Shown here: positions 1 to 6,380 of the stretch, piece after piece | How positions within the stretch are numbered: position 1 is the first letter of the stretch | Layout: each line of letters begins with the position of its first letter | Assembly (NCBI GenBank): GCA_035552395.1 | Contig: DASZLL010000148.1 | Span: forward strand, 1-16,074 | Source: Bog-473 sp035552395 | GTDB lineage: Bacteria > Actinomycetota > Acidimicrobiia > Acidimicrobiales > RAAP-2 | Direction of reading: 5' to 3' | DNA: 16,074 bases | Program-made: the position numbers and the translations under genes | The notes under the pieces: generated by a model | Told to the model about the DNA's origin: nothing | The model's database searches: none | Seen by the model: the letters and a program-made list of their open reading frames with translations, nothing else

Positions 1-1
1 G

Positions 2-670
2 CTCGACGACGCCGACTTCGCCACCTCGGTGCCCTCGGGCATTGCGGTGTGCTTCCACGCCGGCCAGGGCTGCGCCATCCAGACCCGGATGCTCCTGCCG
101 CGGTCGCGCTACGACGAGGGGGTCGAGATCCTCAAGGCCACGCTGTCATCGGTCGCCTACGGGGATCCCCAACGCCCCGACGTGCTCATGGGGCCGGTCA
201 TCTCGGCCAAGCAGCGCTCCCGCGTGCTCGGCTACATCGAGAAGGGCGTGGCGGAAGGCGCCACCCTTGCGCTCGGCGGTGGGCGCCCAGACGACCTGCC
301 CAAGGGTTGGTTCGTGGAGCCGAGCCTCTTCACCGATGTCGACAACTCCATGACCATAGCCCAGGAGGAGATCTTCGGGCCCGTCCTGGTCGCCATCCCC
401 TTCGACGACGATGATGACGCGGTGCGCATCGCGAACGACAGCGTTTACGGGCTGTCGGGCGGCGTCTTCTCCGGCTCGCTCGAGCGCTCGCTGCGGGTGG
501 CCGAGCGCATCCGCACCGGGACCTTCGCCGTCAATGGCGGGATGCCGATCGGGCAGGCGGACATCCCCTTCGGGGGCTACAAGCACAGCGGGATCGGTCG
601 TCAGAATGGCCTGGCCGGGTTCGACCAGTACCTCGAGACCAAGGCGGTGGCCTGGCCGACGCCCGGCTAG
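2..670 (+). CDS. Aldehyde dehydrogenase, C-terminal part (5' end outside window)
   Basis: This NAD(P)-dependent aldehyde dehydrogenase would oxidise an aldehyde intermediate to a carboxylic acid in the cytoplasm. The frame is open from base 2, so the gene starts upstream; 222 residues are visible, about the last 45% of a usual 480-500 residue enzyme. The catalytic cysteine lies in the family motif HAGQGCAIQTR (codon at 71-73). The second signature, AQEEIFGPVL, carries the conserved glutamate of the cofactor-binding region. The C-terminal block FGGYKHSGIGRQNGLAGFDQY is the usual oligomerisation and substrate-channel end of the family. A reductase gene starts 21 bases downstream on the same strand, so the two probably share a transcript. 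The family is certain; the substrate is not. Grouping with oxygenase components suggests an aldehyde arising from catabolism of a ring or terpenoid compound. Confidence 0.95.
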   Translation, partial: LDDADFATSVPSGIAVCFHAGQGCAIQTRMLLPRSRYDEGVEILKATLSSVAYGDPQRPDVLMGPVISAKQRSRVLGYIEKGVAEGATLALGGGRPDDLPKGWFVEPSLFTDVDNSMTIAQEEIFGPVLVAIPFDDDDDAVRIANDSVYGLSGGVFSGSLERSLRVAERIRTGTFAVNGGMPIGQADIPFGGYKHSGIGRQNGLAGFDQYLETKAVAWPTPG

Positions 671-691
671 GCCGCGTCGGGGTCGAACACC

Positions 692-1759
692 ATGACCGAC
701 CACAGCCCGGTCCTCCGGGAACACGGCTATCACGAGCTCCGGGTGAAGGACGTAGTGGGCGAGACGCACGACGCGAGTTCCTTCGTGCTTGAGGTGCCCG
801 ACGAGTTGCGCGCGACCTTTCACTACCGGCCGGGCCAGTTCTGCACGTTTCGGGTGCACGTCGACGGCGACGAGCAGCTGCGGTCGTATTCCATGTCCAG
901 CACGCCCGAGTCGGATCCCGACCTGACCGTGACGGTCAAGCGGGTGACGGGCGGGCTCGTGTCGAACTGGTTCCTCGATCATCTCGGCGTGGGCGACGTC
1001 GTCGCGCTGACGAAGCCGGCGGGAGTGTTCTGCCCCCAGGACGCCGCCGAGCGCCCGATCCTCGCTTTCTGCGGCGGGAGCGGGATCACTCCGGTCATGT
1101 CCATCATCAAGCACGTGCTCGCGACCACGGGTCGCTCGGTCCGGCTCCTCTACGCCAACCGCGACCGCAACTCGGTGATTTTCGACTCGGGCCTGGCGGC
1201 GCTGACCGACTGCCACCCGGGCCGGCTCGAGGTGCGGCACCACTTCGACGCCGGCGGTGGCTTCTTGACGGCGGACGACATCGACGCCTTTGTGGGCCCC
1301 AACGCCGACAATGCCGACTGCTACATCTGCGGCCCGGGCCCGTTCATGGATCTGGTCGAGCCGGTCCTCGTGGATCTCGGCGTTGCACCCGACCGCATCT
1401 TCATCGAGCGGTTCCTGGTGGAACCGCAGGAGAAGGACGCGGCGGCGATCGCCTCGGACGCGAGGACCGCGGCGAACCTGCCCGACGAGGTGACGGTGAT
1501 CCTCGAGGGCAAGAAGGCGGTCGTCAAGTATCAGCCGGGCGACACGCTGCTCGAGACGGCGCGTCGGGGTGGTCTCAGGCCGCCCTTCTCGTGCGAATCG
1601 GGGAACTGTGCCACCTGCATGGCCTTCTTGAAGGCGGGCTCGGTCACCATGCGCGCCAACAATGCGCTCACGCCCGAGGAGGTCGATGAGGGCTGGGTCC
1701 TGACGTGCCAGTCACTCCCGTTGGGCCAGACTGTGACCGTCGAATACGAGGCGATGTGA
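692..1759 (+). CDS. KshB/PaaE-type oxygenase reductase (FAD, NAD, [2Fe-2S])
   Basis: A 355-residue electron-transfer flavoprotein that would carry electrons from NAD(P)H through FAD and a [2Fe-2S] cluster to a Rieske or other iron oxygenase. The order is FAD domain (about 15-115, RSYSMSS at 64-70), NAD domain (about 120-240, FCGGSGITP at 126-134 and YICGPGPFM at 211-219), then a plant-type ferredoxin domain (about 265-355). The cluster ligands are C301, C306, C309 and C339. Length and domain order match the reductase of 3-ketosteroid 9-alpha-hydroxylase (KshB) and phenylacetyl-CoA epoxidase PaaE. It starts at an ATG, and its stop overlaps a possible GTG of the next gene. The only Rieske oxygenase visible (5001-6272) has no adjacent reductase, so this protein is a candidate partner. 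That pairing is inferred, and one reductase may serve several oxygenases. Confidence 0.92.
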   Translation: MTDHSPVLREHGYHELRVKDVVGETHDASSFVLEVPDELRATFHYRPGQFCTFRVHVDGDEQLRSYSMSSTPESDPDLTVTVKRVTGGLVSNWFLDHLGVGDVVALTKPAGVFCPQDAAERPILAFCGGSGITPVMSIIKHVLATTGRSVRLLYANRDRNSVIFDSGLAALTDCHPGRLEVRHHFDAGGGFLTADDIDAFVGPNADNADCYICGPGPFMDLVEPVLVDLGVAPDRIFIERFLVEPQEKDAAAIASDARTAANLPDEVTVILEGKKAVVKYQPGDTLLETARRGGLRPPFSCESGNCATCMAFLKAGSVTMRANNALTPEEVDEGWVLTCQSLPLGQTVTVEYEAM

Positions 1760-1779
1760 GCGCCGGGGAGGGCAACGAC

Positions 1780-2634
1780 ATGCGCGACATCCGCGAACTG
1801 CGGGGTGACCCCGAGGCGTACCGACAAGAGCTCCAACGTCGGTGGAGCGGCCTGCTGAGCTACCGCTACATCGGCCGCAACCACTCCTCCATGAACCTCG
1901 GGCCCGAGGACAACACGGTGCGGATCCGCCACGACATGCGCAATGAGGCCGGCGGGATCATGGTCGCCCCGCTCGCCATCTCGTCGCCCGAGGGCGGCCG
2001 ATCCGACCTGGACGCCGTGCCGAACCCGGTCATCGCGTCGGTGCAGATCCTCGACCCGGGCTTCGACGTGCAGACCATCGAGGTGCGCGACTCGGGGTCC
2101 ATCCACCAGGGCCGCACCATGGGCTATGGGCGCTGCCTCATCGTCGACGCGGCAAAGCGCGACCGCGTCATCGCGCTCATCGACGGACAGGGCGCCAGCA
2201 TCGGCGCGCCACCCGAGGGCCTCGAGCGCATGGACGTCGACGACGCCAGGCTGGTGATCGAGGACTCACCCGATCTGCCGCCCCTGTGGCAGGTGTTCGG
2301 CGCGTCCCGACGCGGCGACGGCCATTGGGCGCTGCCCGAACTCAGCGTGGAGTTCGCCTCCCCCGACGCCGCGCTGCACATCGGGCCGCAGCACGTCGTC
2401 CTCGAGACCGCCGCGGTTGACCTGGCAGCCGAGCTGGCCGGTACCCGTCGGCTCCAGGTCCGGAGTTGGCACGTCATGTTCCTCGCCCGCGGCAAGGTCG
2501 GGCCATTCCGGGTCGACGGGACGGCCTACGACGCGCCCGGCGGGTTGATCGGGGTCCGCCTGCTCGTCCGGGACGAGGGCAACGGCGATCGCGCCATCAC
2601 CTCGGGGTCGGCCGTACTGGAGGTTCTCGGCTAG
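1780..2634 (+). CDS. Unstudied protein with probable tandem hotdog domains
   Basis: A 284-residue protein that does not match a named enzyme I can identify. The N-terminal half, around residues 37-63, has the pattern of a PaaI-like hotdog entry (HSSMNLGPEDNTVRIRHDM, then a GG-containing segment). The C-terminal part, residues about 185-284, also reads as a hotdog beta-sheet, with VGPFRVDGTAYDA followed by alternating hydrophobic strands ending SGSAVLEVLG. Tandem hotdog proteins are often acyl-CoA thioesterases or CoA-ester binding proteins, so a thioesterase-like role is possible but unproven. No signal peptide or membrane segment is seen. I chose ATG 1780 because a strong GGGGAGGG (1765-1772) lies 7 bases before it. 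An in-frame GTG at 1756, overlapping the upstream stop, is the alternative. It is probably the last gene of the aldehyde dehydrogenase-reductase operon. Confidence 0.8.
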   Translation: MRDIRELRGDPEAYRQELQRRWSGLLSYRYIGRNHSSMNLGPEDNTVRIRHDMRNEAGGIMVAPLAISSPEGGRSDLDAVPNPVIASVQILDPGFDVQTIEVRDSGSIHQGRTMGYGRCLIVDAAKRDRVIALIDGQGASIGAPPEGLERMDVDDARLVIEDSPDLPPLWQVFGASRRGDGHWALPELSVEFASPDAALHIGPQHVVLETAAVDLAAELAGTRRLQVRSWHVMFLARGKVGPFRVDGTAYDAPGGLIGVRLLVRDEGNGDRAITSGSAVLEVLG

Positions 2635-2705
2635 TGCGGCGATGACAACGTTCGCTCGTCCGGGTCGAGTCCGAAACCGCTACCAACCGGTCGATCTGCG
2701 CGCAG
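2635..2705. other. Short convergent intergenic gap, no clear terminator
   Basis: This 71-base gap separates two convergent genes. It ends in a perfect 10-base palindrome CTGCGCGCAG (2696-2705) just before the stop of the minus-strand gene. The palindrome has no loop and no T-run, so I do not call it an intrinsic terminator. Nothing else is visible. Confidence 0.5.
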
Positions 2706-3091
2706 CTACTTTGCGTCATGTTCAGCGACCAGGCTCTTCGGAGCGACGATGCGGAACGCCTCCTCCAGGATCGTAGTGATCTCTTCCCACTGAACCTCGT
2801 CTTGTGGTGCGAGGTCGAGGAACACTCCTAGCCATCCGGCGAACACGCCTCTCTGCGAGGTCGGGGGCTTGGAGAAGCGTTCCGGTTCGGTTGAGACCAG
2901 CTCCTCTTGGAGATCGGTCGGAACAGGGCACAAAGCGAGATCCGGCCTTCGCCGTAGTGATCGTCATGGAGGTAGCACAAGGCCCGCTTGCCTCGAACGA
3001 AGAACCACGTCTCGCCGTGGCTCACGCGCTCGTTCACCTCAGGCAAAGCGAGTGCTATGCGGCGCACTCGACTCAGCTCACGTTGTCCCAT
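2706..3091 (-). pseudogene. MmcQ/YjbR-family protein, single-base frameshift
   Basis: Two overlapping minus-strand frames together spell one MmcQ/YjbR-like protein of about 128 residues, a small family of cytoplasmic DNA-binding-like fold with no firmly known job. The first frame runs from ATG 3091, preceded by GGGAG six bases upstream, and gives LALPEVNERVSHGETWFFVRGK. The second frame resumes at 2930 and gives CPVPTDLQEELVSTEPERF, GVFAGWLGVFLDL and a C-terminus with RIVAPKSL. The join is at 2930/2931: adding one G there would restore a Leu-Trp-Cys junction, where this family usually has a tryptophan. It is therefore either a real recent inactivation or an assembly or sequencing slip. Twenty-eight bases upstream lies the co-oriented YciI-like gene, so they may have formed a small operon. 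Confidence 0.8.
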
Positions 3092-3119
3092 GTCCGCTCC
3101 CGGGCTGCGTCAGGTCCGC

Positions 3120-3431
3120 TCAGCCCATCTGCACGGCTTCGTACAGCTTCAGCGAGCCCCCGCTGCTTAGCCCTGGGCATCCCTTGGCCAGGACAACGGC
3201 GTCGTGAAGACTGGCCGCCTCAATGACCGTGTAGCCGGTCGCCGGGTCCGGCCCGCCACCTGGGCTTGGTGTTCCATCCGATGCGATGGTCGCCGCGGCA
3301 CCGAAAGGTGCGCCCATGTCGATGACCGCCTCGCCCAGTTGACCGAACCATGCCATCCAGGCCTCCATGACCTCGGGCGATGGTTCTTGTGGCGTTTCGC
3401 CGCCGTGGAACAGAAGCACGAACTTCGCCAT
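3120..3431 (-). CDS. YciI-like (YCII/DGPF) domain protein
   Basis: A 103-residue single-domain protein beginning MAKFVLLFHGG, the typical first strand of YCII-related (DGPF) proteins. These small dimeric alpha-beta-barrel proteins often sit next to ECF sigma factor genes, though none is seen here. The middle segment (WMAWFGQLGEAVIDMGAPFG, residues 25-44) and the C-terminal GYTVIEAASLHDAVVLAKGC (66-85) fit the family, in which a conserved Asp/His region is proposed to be catalytic. I chose the internal ATG at 3431 because AAGGAG lies seven bases upstream. A longer reading that starts at 3473 adds residues without family resemblance. The biochemical role is unknown. It may be transcribed with the broken YjbR gene downstream. 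Confidence 0.82.
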   Translation of the reverse strand: MAKFVLLFHGGETPQEPSPEVMEAWMAWFGQLGEAVIDMGAPFGAAATIASDGTPSPGGGPDPATGYTVIEAASLHDAVVLAKGCPGLSSGGSLKLYEAVQMG

Positions 3432-3476
3432 CTCTATCTCCTTGCTCACATTGGGAACATCCCGAGCCTTCACATT

Positions 3477-3498
3477 CGCGCAGTCAACGCGCAGTCAA
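3477..3498. repeat. Perfect tandem duplication of an 11-base unit
   Basis: The unit CGCGCAGTCAA occurs twice back to back (3477-3487 and 3488-3498) in the 174-base gap between the divergent YciI-like and TfoX-like genes. Read on the minus strand, each copy supplies TTGACT, a good -35-like hexamer, upstream of the YciI-like gene. No convincing -10 hexamer is found at 16-18 bases. Apart from this repeat and a small GGGA-ACA-TCCC inverted repeat (3453-3463) the gap holds nothing I recognise. Confidence 0.6.
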
Positions 3499-3605
3499 GA
3501 GGTCCGTTGTCCTGGCCCGTTGGTGGATCAATCGATGGGGTGCTGCAAGATGACCAGGCCCGAAGGAACTTCAGCACCGAGAGCGCCGGGGATTTAACCT
3601 CGATC

Positions 3606-3935
3606 ATGGCCTTTGACGAGGGACTTGCCGAACGAGTGCGAGATCTCGTGGACACACAGGACGGGCTGTCAGAGCGCAAGATGTTCGGGGGACTCTGTTT
3701 CCTGTGCGATGGCAATATGAGTTTCGGGATCGTGGGAAGCGAACTGATGGTCCGGGTCGGCAAGGTTGCTTACCCGGAGGCTTTGGCTTTGCCGCATACG
3801 CGAGAGATGGACTTCACGGGCCGATCGATGAGAGGCATGGTGTTCGTCTCCGAGGATGGCATTTCCGAAGATGACGACCTGGAGGATTGGCTCAACCGGG
3901 GAATGGCCTTTGCTCGGTCGCTACCTGCGAAGTAA
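3606..3935 (+). CDS. TfoX N-terminal domain protein
   Basis: A 109-residue protein consisting only of the TfoX N-terminal domain. The family mark is the segment LSERKMFGGLCFLCDGNMSF (about residues 21-40), followed by a beta-strand with MVRVGK and a later FTGRSMRGMVFV. The stand-alone domain is common in actinobacteria and is not the competence regulator itself, which also carries a C-terminal domain. Its role is unknown. The ATG at 3606 was chosen because family similarity begins with it; a GGGGA sits about 13 bases upstream, so the ribosome binding site is weak. An upstream extension of about 130 residues in the same frame has no recognisable content. It stands alone on the plus strand between minus-strand genes. 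Confidence 0.85.
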   Translation: MAFDEGLAERVRDLVDTQDGLSERKMFGGLCFLCDGNMSFGIVGSELMVRVGKVAYPEALALPHTREMDFTGRSMRGMVFVSEDGISEDDDLEDWLNRGMAFARSLPAK

Positions 3936-4008
3936 GAAGAGCGACCCGCCCATACGCTTCGTCCCGGACAAGCACAGAATGACGCTCGACGAACGAGGGC
4001 CAAAACAC

Positions 4009-4122
4009 TCAGACGGCGATCTGTCCGCATTTGGCCGCTCGGGGGGTTGACGTGAACAGCCCAGTCGAAGATCCCGGCATTGCCCCGGTCACGATGACCG
4101 CTTGCCTGCTGAAGTCGATCAT
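4009..4122 (-). pseudogene. Short-chain dehydrogenase relic: intact start, truncated body
   Basis: The minus strand reads ATG at 4122 with GGGAGGA eight bases upstream, then MIDFSRQAVIVTGA, the standard first beta-strand and TG start of a short-chain dehydrogenase/reductase. The glycine-rich loop is then degenerate (TGAMPGSSTGL in place of TGxxxGxG) and the frame stops after 37 residues. No catalytic Ser-Tyr-Lys region follows on either side. This looks like the stub left by a deletion of a roughly 250-residue gene, although a short expressed peptide cannot be excluded. The bases to the TfoX-like gene (3936-4008) hold nothing recognisable. Confidence 0.6.
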
Positions 4123-4236
4123 GGTGGGGTCCTCCCTTCATGCGCCTGTGCGCCGGAGTTCCTCCCCGCGACCCACGAGTTCAGCGTCAAATATCCGCAC
4201 GAGTCTGTCAAAACAAAAGTTCGTTCCGCTGCTTCG
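4123..4236. other. AT-richer intergenic gap upstream of the dehydrogenase relic
   Basis: The gap is richer in A and T than its surroundings around 4190-4220. On the minus strand it contains TTGACA and a second TTGACG, but neither has a good -10 hexamer at 16-18 bases. It may be the remaining promoter of the truncated dehydrogenase. No terminator hairpin is evident. Confidence 0.3.
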
Positions 4237-4599
4237 TCAGCCCTCGGTCCGGCCTTGACCTTCGATCGCCGTCGGATGCTTCGGCTGATAGAGGCCGACC
4301 TCTCCGCCACCGGGGAGCCGGATCTTCGTGAGCGAGCCCCAGCGTGGCTCTTCGACCGCCGAGCACACCACGCCGCGTTCGGCGATGGTGCTCATCTCTG
4401 CCTCCAGATCGTCGCACATGAGGAAGAGCTCGGCCGCCGGGGCTGCGGCGGGATGGACGGCGGCCTCGGCTGGGGGCAAGGCAAAGATCAACCAGCCGCC
4501 TCCGGCATCAACCGAGTCGAAGCCGAGCACGTCCGCCAGGAAGGCGCGGTCCGCGTCAGCATCCGTGCTGTAGAGCACCAGGTGCGCACCAAAGATCAT
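4237..4599 (-). CDS. VOC/glyoxalase-fold protein
   Basis: A 120-residue vicinal-oxygen-chelate fold protein made of two beta-alpha-beta-beta-beta modules. The first opens MIFGAHLVLYSTDADADRAF with a histidine (H6) at the usual metal position, and continues FLADVLGFDSVDAGGGWLIF. The second has ELFLMCDDLEAEM and ends LPGGGEVGLYQPKHP, where the glutamate is a usual metal ligand. Members include glyoxalases, extradiol dioxygenases, antibiotic-binding proteins and many of unknown function. The small size and lack of further motifs do not allow a choice. AGGA lies about eight bases before the ATG. It lies 54 bases downstream of the Rieske partner gene on the same strand and could be read through from it, but composition and neighbours link it as well to the small-gene patch. 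Confidence 0.85.
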   Translation of the reverse strand: MIFGAHLVLYSTDADADRAFLADVLGFDSVDAGGGWLIFALPPAEAAVHPAAAPAAELFLMCDDLEAEMSTIAERGVVCSAVEEPRWGSLTKIRLPGGGEVGLYQPKHPTAIEGQGRTEG

Positions 4600-4653
4600 C
4601 GCTGCATCCTGCCCGACTGACGGGTCAATTGCCCCCCCGTCAACAGATCTGGC

Positions 4654-4995
4654 TCAGGGTCCGGGCTCGACCAGCAGGTCCAAATAGGCGGCGCCGGTGT
4701 CGGGCACCCTGCCCTGGCCCCAGCACTCAACCGGGAACGACACCATCACCATGGAGTAGAGGAGGTGCAGCAGGTTGGTGGCGTCCGCGGGCATGTCGTC
4801 GAGCGCGAATTTGTCGCAATACGCCATCGCCTCTTCGTAGCGCGCCGTGACGGCGTCGTAGAAGGCCTGCATCTCGTCCATCGGAATGACCAGGCGCTGC
4901 GTGAAGCGCTCCGGTTCGGTGGCCAGGCACCAGGTGGCGGCAAAGGGCTCCAGGTCGGAGAATTCGGCGGGCAACATCGTCTCGGTCTCGGTCAT
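4654..4995 (-). CDS. Small uncharacterised protein paired with the Rieske oxygenase
   Basis: A 113-residue acidic protein that I do not recognise as a named family. It has no signal peptide. The middle is predicted helical (residues about 40-66), followed by a hydrophobic helix NLLHLLYSMVMVSFPVECWG (74-93) and a compact tail RVPDTGAAYLDLLVEPGP. Cysteines are at 23, 60 and 91, with no CxxC pair. The start, ATG 4995, lies five bases after the stop of the Rieske alpha subunit, so the two are almost certainly co-transcribed and translationally coupled. It is too short and has the wrong pattern for the usual SnoaL-like oxygenase beta subunit (about 160-180 residues) or for a Rieske ferredoxin. A structural accessory subunit or a substrate-handling partner of the oxygenase is a reasonable guess only. 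Confidence 0.8.
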   Translation of the reverse strand: MTETETMLPAEFSDLEPFAATWCLATEPERFTQRLVIPMDEMQAFYDAVTARYEEAMAYCDKFALDDMPADATNLLHLLYSMVMVSFPVECWGQGRVPDTGAAYLDLLVEPGP

Positions 4996-5000
4996 CGAAG

Positions 5001-6272
5001 TCAGACCCCCACGTCCTCGAGCTTCTTGTACTCGTCCACCCATTCCGCGGCCACCTTGTGGAGGTGGCGGCACAGGACCTCCTGGTCGTTCAGCGGGAAC
5101 CGCTCGATCACTCGTGACTCGAGCATCGTCTGCGTCGCCTCCAGCGTGTTCGCGTCCTGCAGCCCGTACTCCTTGAAGGACACCGCGGCCAACTCGTGCG
5201 CCACGCGCTCGCGGGGCGTCTGCGCCGGGACGAAGTACAGCGTTCCCTCGAAGACGTGCGAGCCGTGGCCGGTCGGCCAGTAGTGGTAGGTCAGGTACCA
5301 GTTCTGGCCCCAGACCAGGATGACGAAGTTCGGGAAGATCTGGAAGGAGTCGAGGCCCCACGGATCACACCCGGCCGGGTTGATGCCCGCCGCCTTCTGG
5401 TCGTAGTCGAGGTCGGGCTTGTCCCAGGGGCCGAAGAGGCCGCTGCGCGTGATGCGCTCTATCGGCTTGAGCATGCTCTCGGCCAGGTTCCACGGATGGA
5501 TGCCCGCCGTGCTGACGACGCGGTGCGGACCGTCGATCGTGTACGCCGGAGCCTCGAAACCGGCCTGCTGCGCCGCCGCCGACCAATCGGGTGGCGTCTG
5601 CTTCGCGTGCAAAACAGGTGCGTGGTAAAACTCCTGGAAGGCGTCCATGTAGAGCTTCCAGTTCGCGTTCACCGTGGCGCGGTAGAACCAGCGCTCGGTC
5701 TGCTGGTGGAACGGGTAGTTCTCGAGCTTGGTGACCATCGCGCCGAGGAACTCGCGTAGGCTCTGTTCGGGCTGCTTGGCCAGGTTGACGAAGATGAACC
5801 CGGCCCATATTTCGCAGTTGACCGGGACGAGCCCGTAGTCCGCCTTGTCCAGGTCGAAGAACTCTTGCTCCTGCTGCACGAAGGAGCAGGCGCCATCGAG
5901 GTCATAACGCCACCCGTGGTACTTGCAGACGAACTGCCGGCTGACGCCGCTCGTCTCCTCCCTGGGGTAGTCACGCCACACCAACTTGTTCCCGCGGTGG
6001 CGGCACACGTTGTAGAACGCCCGCACCTCGTCGTCGGCGCCGCGCACGATCACGACCGATGTCCGGGCGACCGCGAGCTCCTTGGTGAAGTAGCTGCCCT
6101 TGCGCGGGAGCTGCTCCACCCGCCCCACGTTCAGCCAGGCGCGCTTGAAGATGGCATCGCGCTCGAGCTCGTAGAACTCGGGGGAAATCGAGTCCTCATA
6201 GGAGATGGGCTCGGTGCCGAGCCCGAAGTGCTCCGTCCAGCTCCCCTCCGGTGGCTTGGGCCAACGTGCCAT
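5001..6272 (-). CDS. Rieske non-heme iron oxygenase, alpha subunit
   Basis: A 423-residue oxygenase alpha subunit that would insert one or two oxygen atoms into an unactivated, often aromatic or alicyclic, substrate. The N-terminal Rieske domain binds [2Fe-2S] through C90 and H92 (YNVCRHRGNKL) and C116 and H119 (FVCKYHGWRYD). The catalytic domain has mononuclear iron ligands H217 and H222 in MDAFQEFYHAPVLH. The probable third ligand is D373 in LQDANTLEATQ. E214 takes the place of the bridging aspartate of naphthalene dioxygenase, a variation seen in many relatives. The start, ATG 6272, has AGAGGA eight bases upstream. No beta subunit, ferredoxin or reductase gene is adjacent; only the 113-residue protein follows. 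Electrons may come from the KshB-like protein (692-1759). The substrate cannot be deduced. Confidence 0.95.
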   Translation of the reverse strand: MARWPKPPEGSWTEHFGLGTEPISYEDSISPEFYELERDAIFKRAWLNVGRVEQLPRKGSYFTKELAVARTSVVIVRGADDEVRAFYNVCRHRGNKLVWRDYPREETSGVSRQFVCKYHGWRYDLDGACSFVQQEQEFFDLDKADYGLVPVNCEIWAGFIFVNLAKQPEQSLREFLGAMVTKLENYPFHQQTERWFYRATVNANWKLYMDAFQEFYHAPVLHAKQTPPDWSAAAQQAGFEAPAYTIDGPHRVVSTAGIHPWNLAESMLKPIERITRSGLFGPWDKPDLDYDQKAAGINPAGCDPWGLDSFQIFPNFVILVWGQNWYLTYHYWPTGHGSHVFEGTLYFVPAQTPRERVAHELAAVSFKEYGLQDANTLEATQTMLESRVIERFPLNDQEVLCRHLHKVAAEWVDEYKKLEDVGV

Positions 6273-6308
6273 GAGCGGGTCCTCTCGTCGCGGCGGTCGG
6301 TGACGATT

Positions 6309-6340
6309 GTGAGGATAGCATGCCTCTCACGGAGTGAGAA
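6309..6340 (-). promoter_or_regulatory. Promoter with GTGAG/CTCAC operator candidate for the Rieske operon
   Basis: The 108-base gap upstream of the Rieske gene contains a perfect inverted repeat TCTCAC-GGA-GTGAGA (6325-6339). A third half-site GTGAG lies at 6309-6313. On the minus strand TTCTCA (6340-6335) and TATCCT (6317-6312), 17 bases apart, each match four of six bases of the -35 and -10 consensus. The repeat would thus overlap the -35 hexamer and spacer, a typical repressor position, with a start of transcription near 6305 and a leader of about 33 bases. The layout is seen; promoter and operator function are inferred. Confidence 0.5.
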
Positions 6341-6380
6341 GGGCGTTTCCGCAGGGCGCTCCACCCCTCTCCGGCCTGCG

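Noticed and set aside
146..1243. A 365-codon minus-strand open frame opposite the aldehyde dehydrogenase and reductase
   Set aside because: Shadow of two genes with complete family motifs; composition atypical for a protein.
2696..2705. Palindrome CTGCGCGCAG as a terminator
   Set aside because: No loop and no following T-run; such palindromes are frequent by chance in this composition.
3204..3605. Upstream extension of the TfoX-domain protein
   Set aside because: It crosses the antisense of the YciI-like gene and holds no recognisable domain.
4190..4220. A minus-strand promoter from TTGACA upstream of the dehydrogenase relic
   Set aside because: No acceptable -10 hexamer at 16-18 bases from either TTGAC box, so it is only noted as an AT-rich gap.
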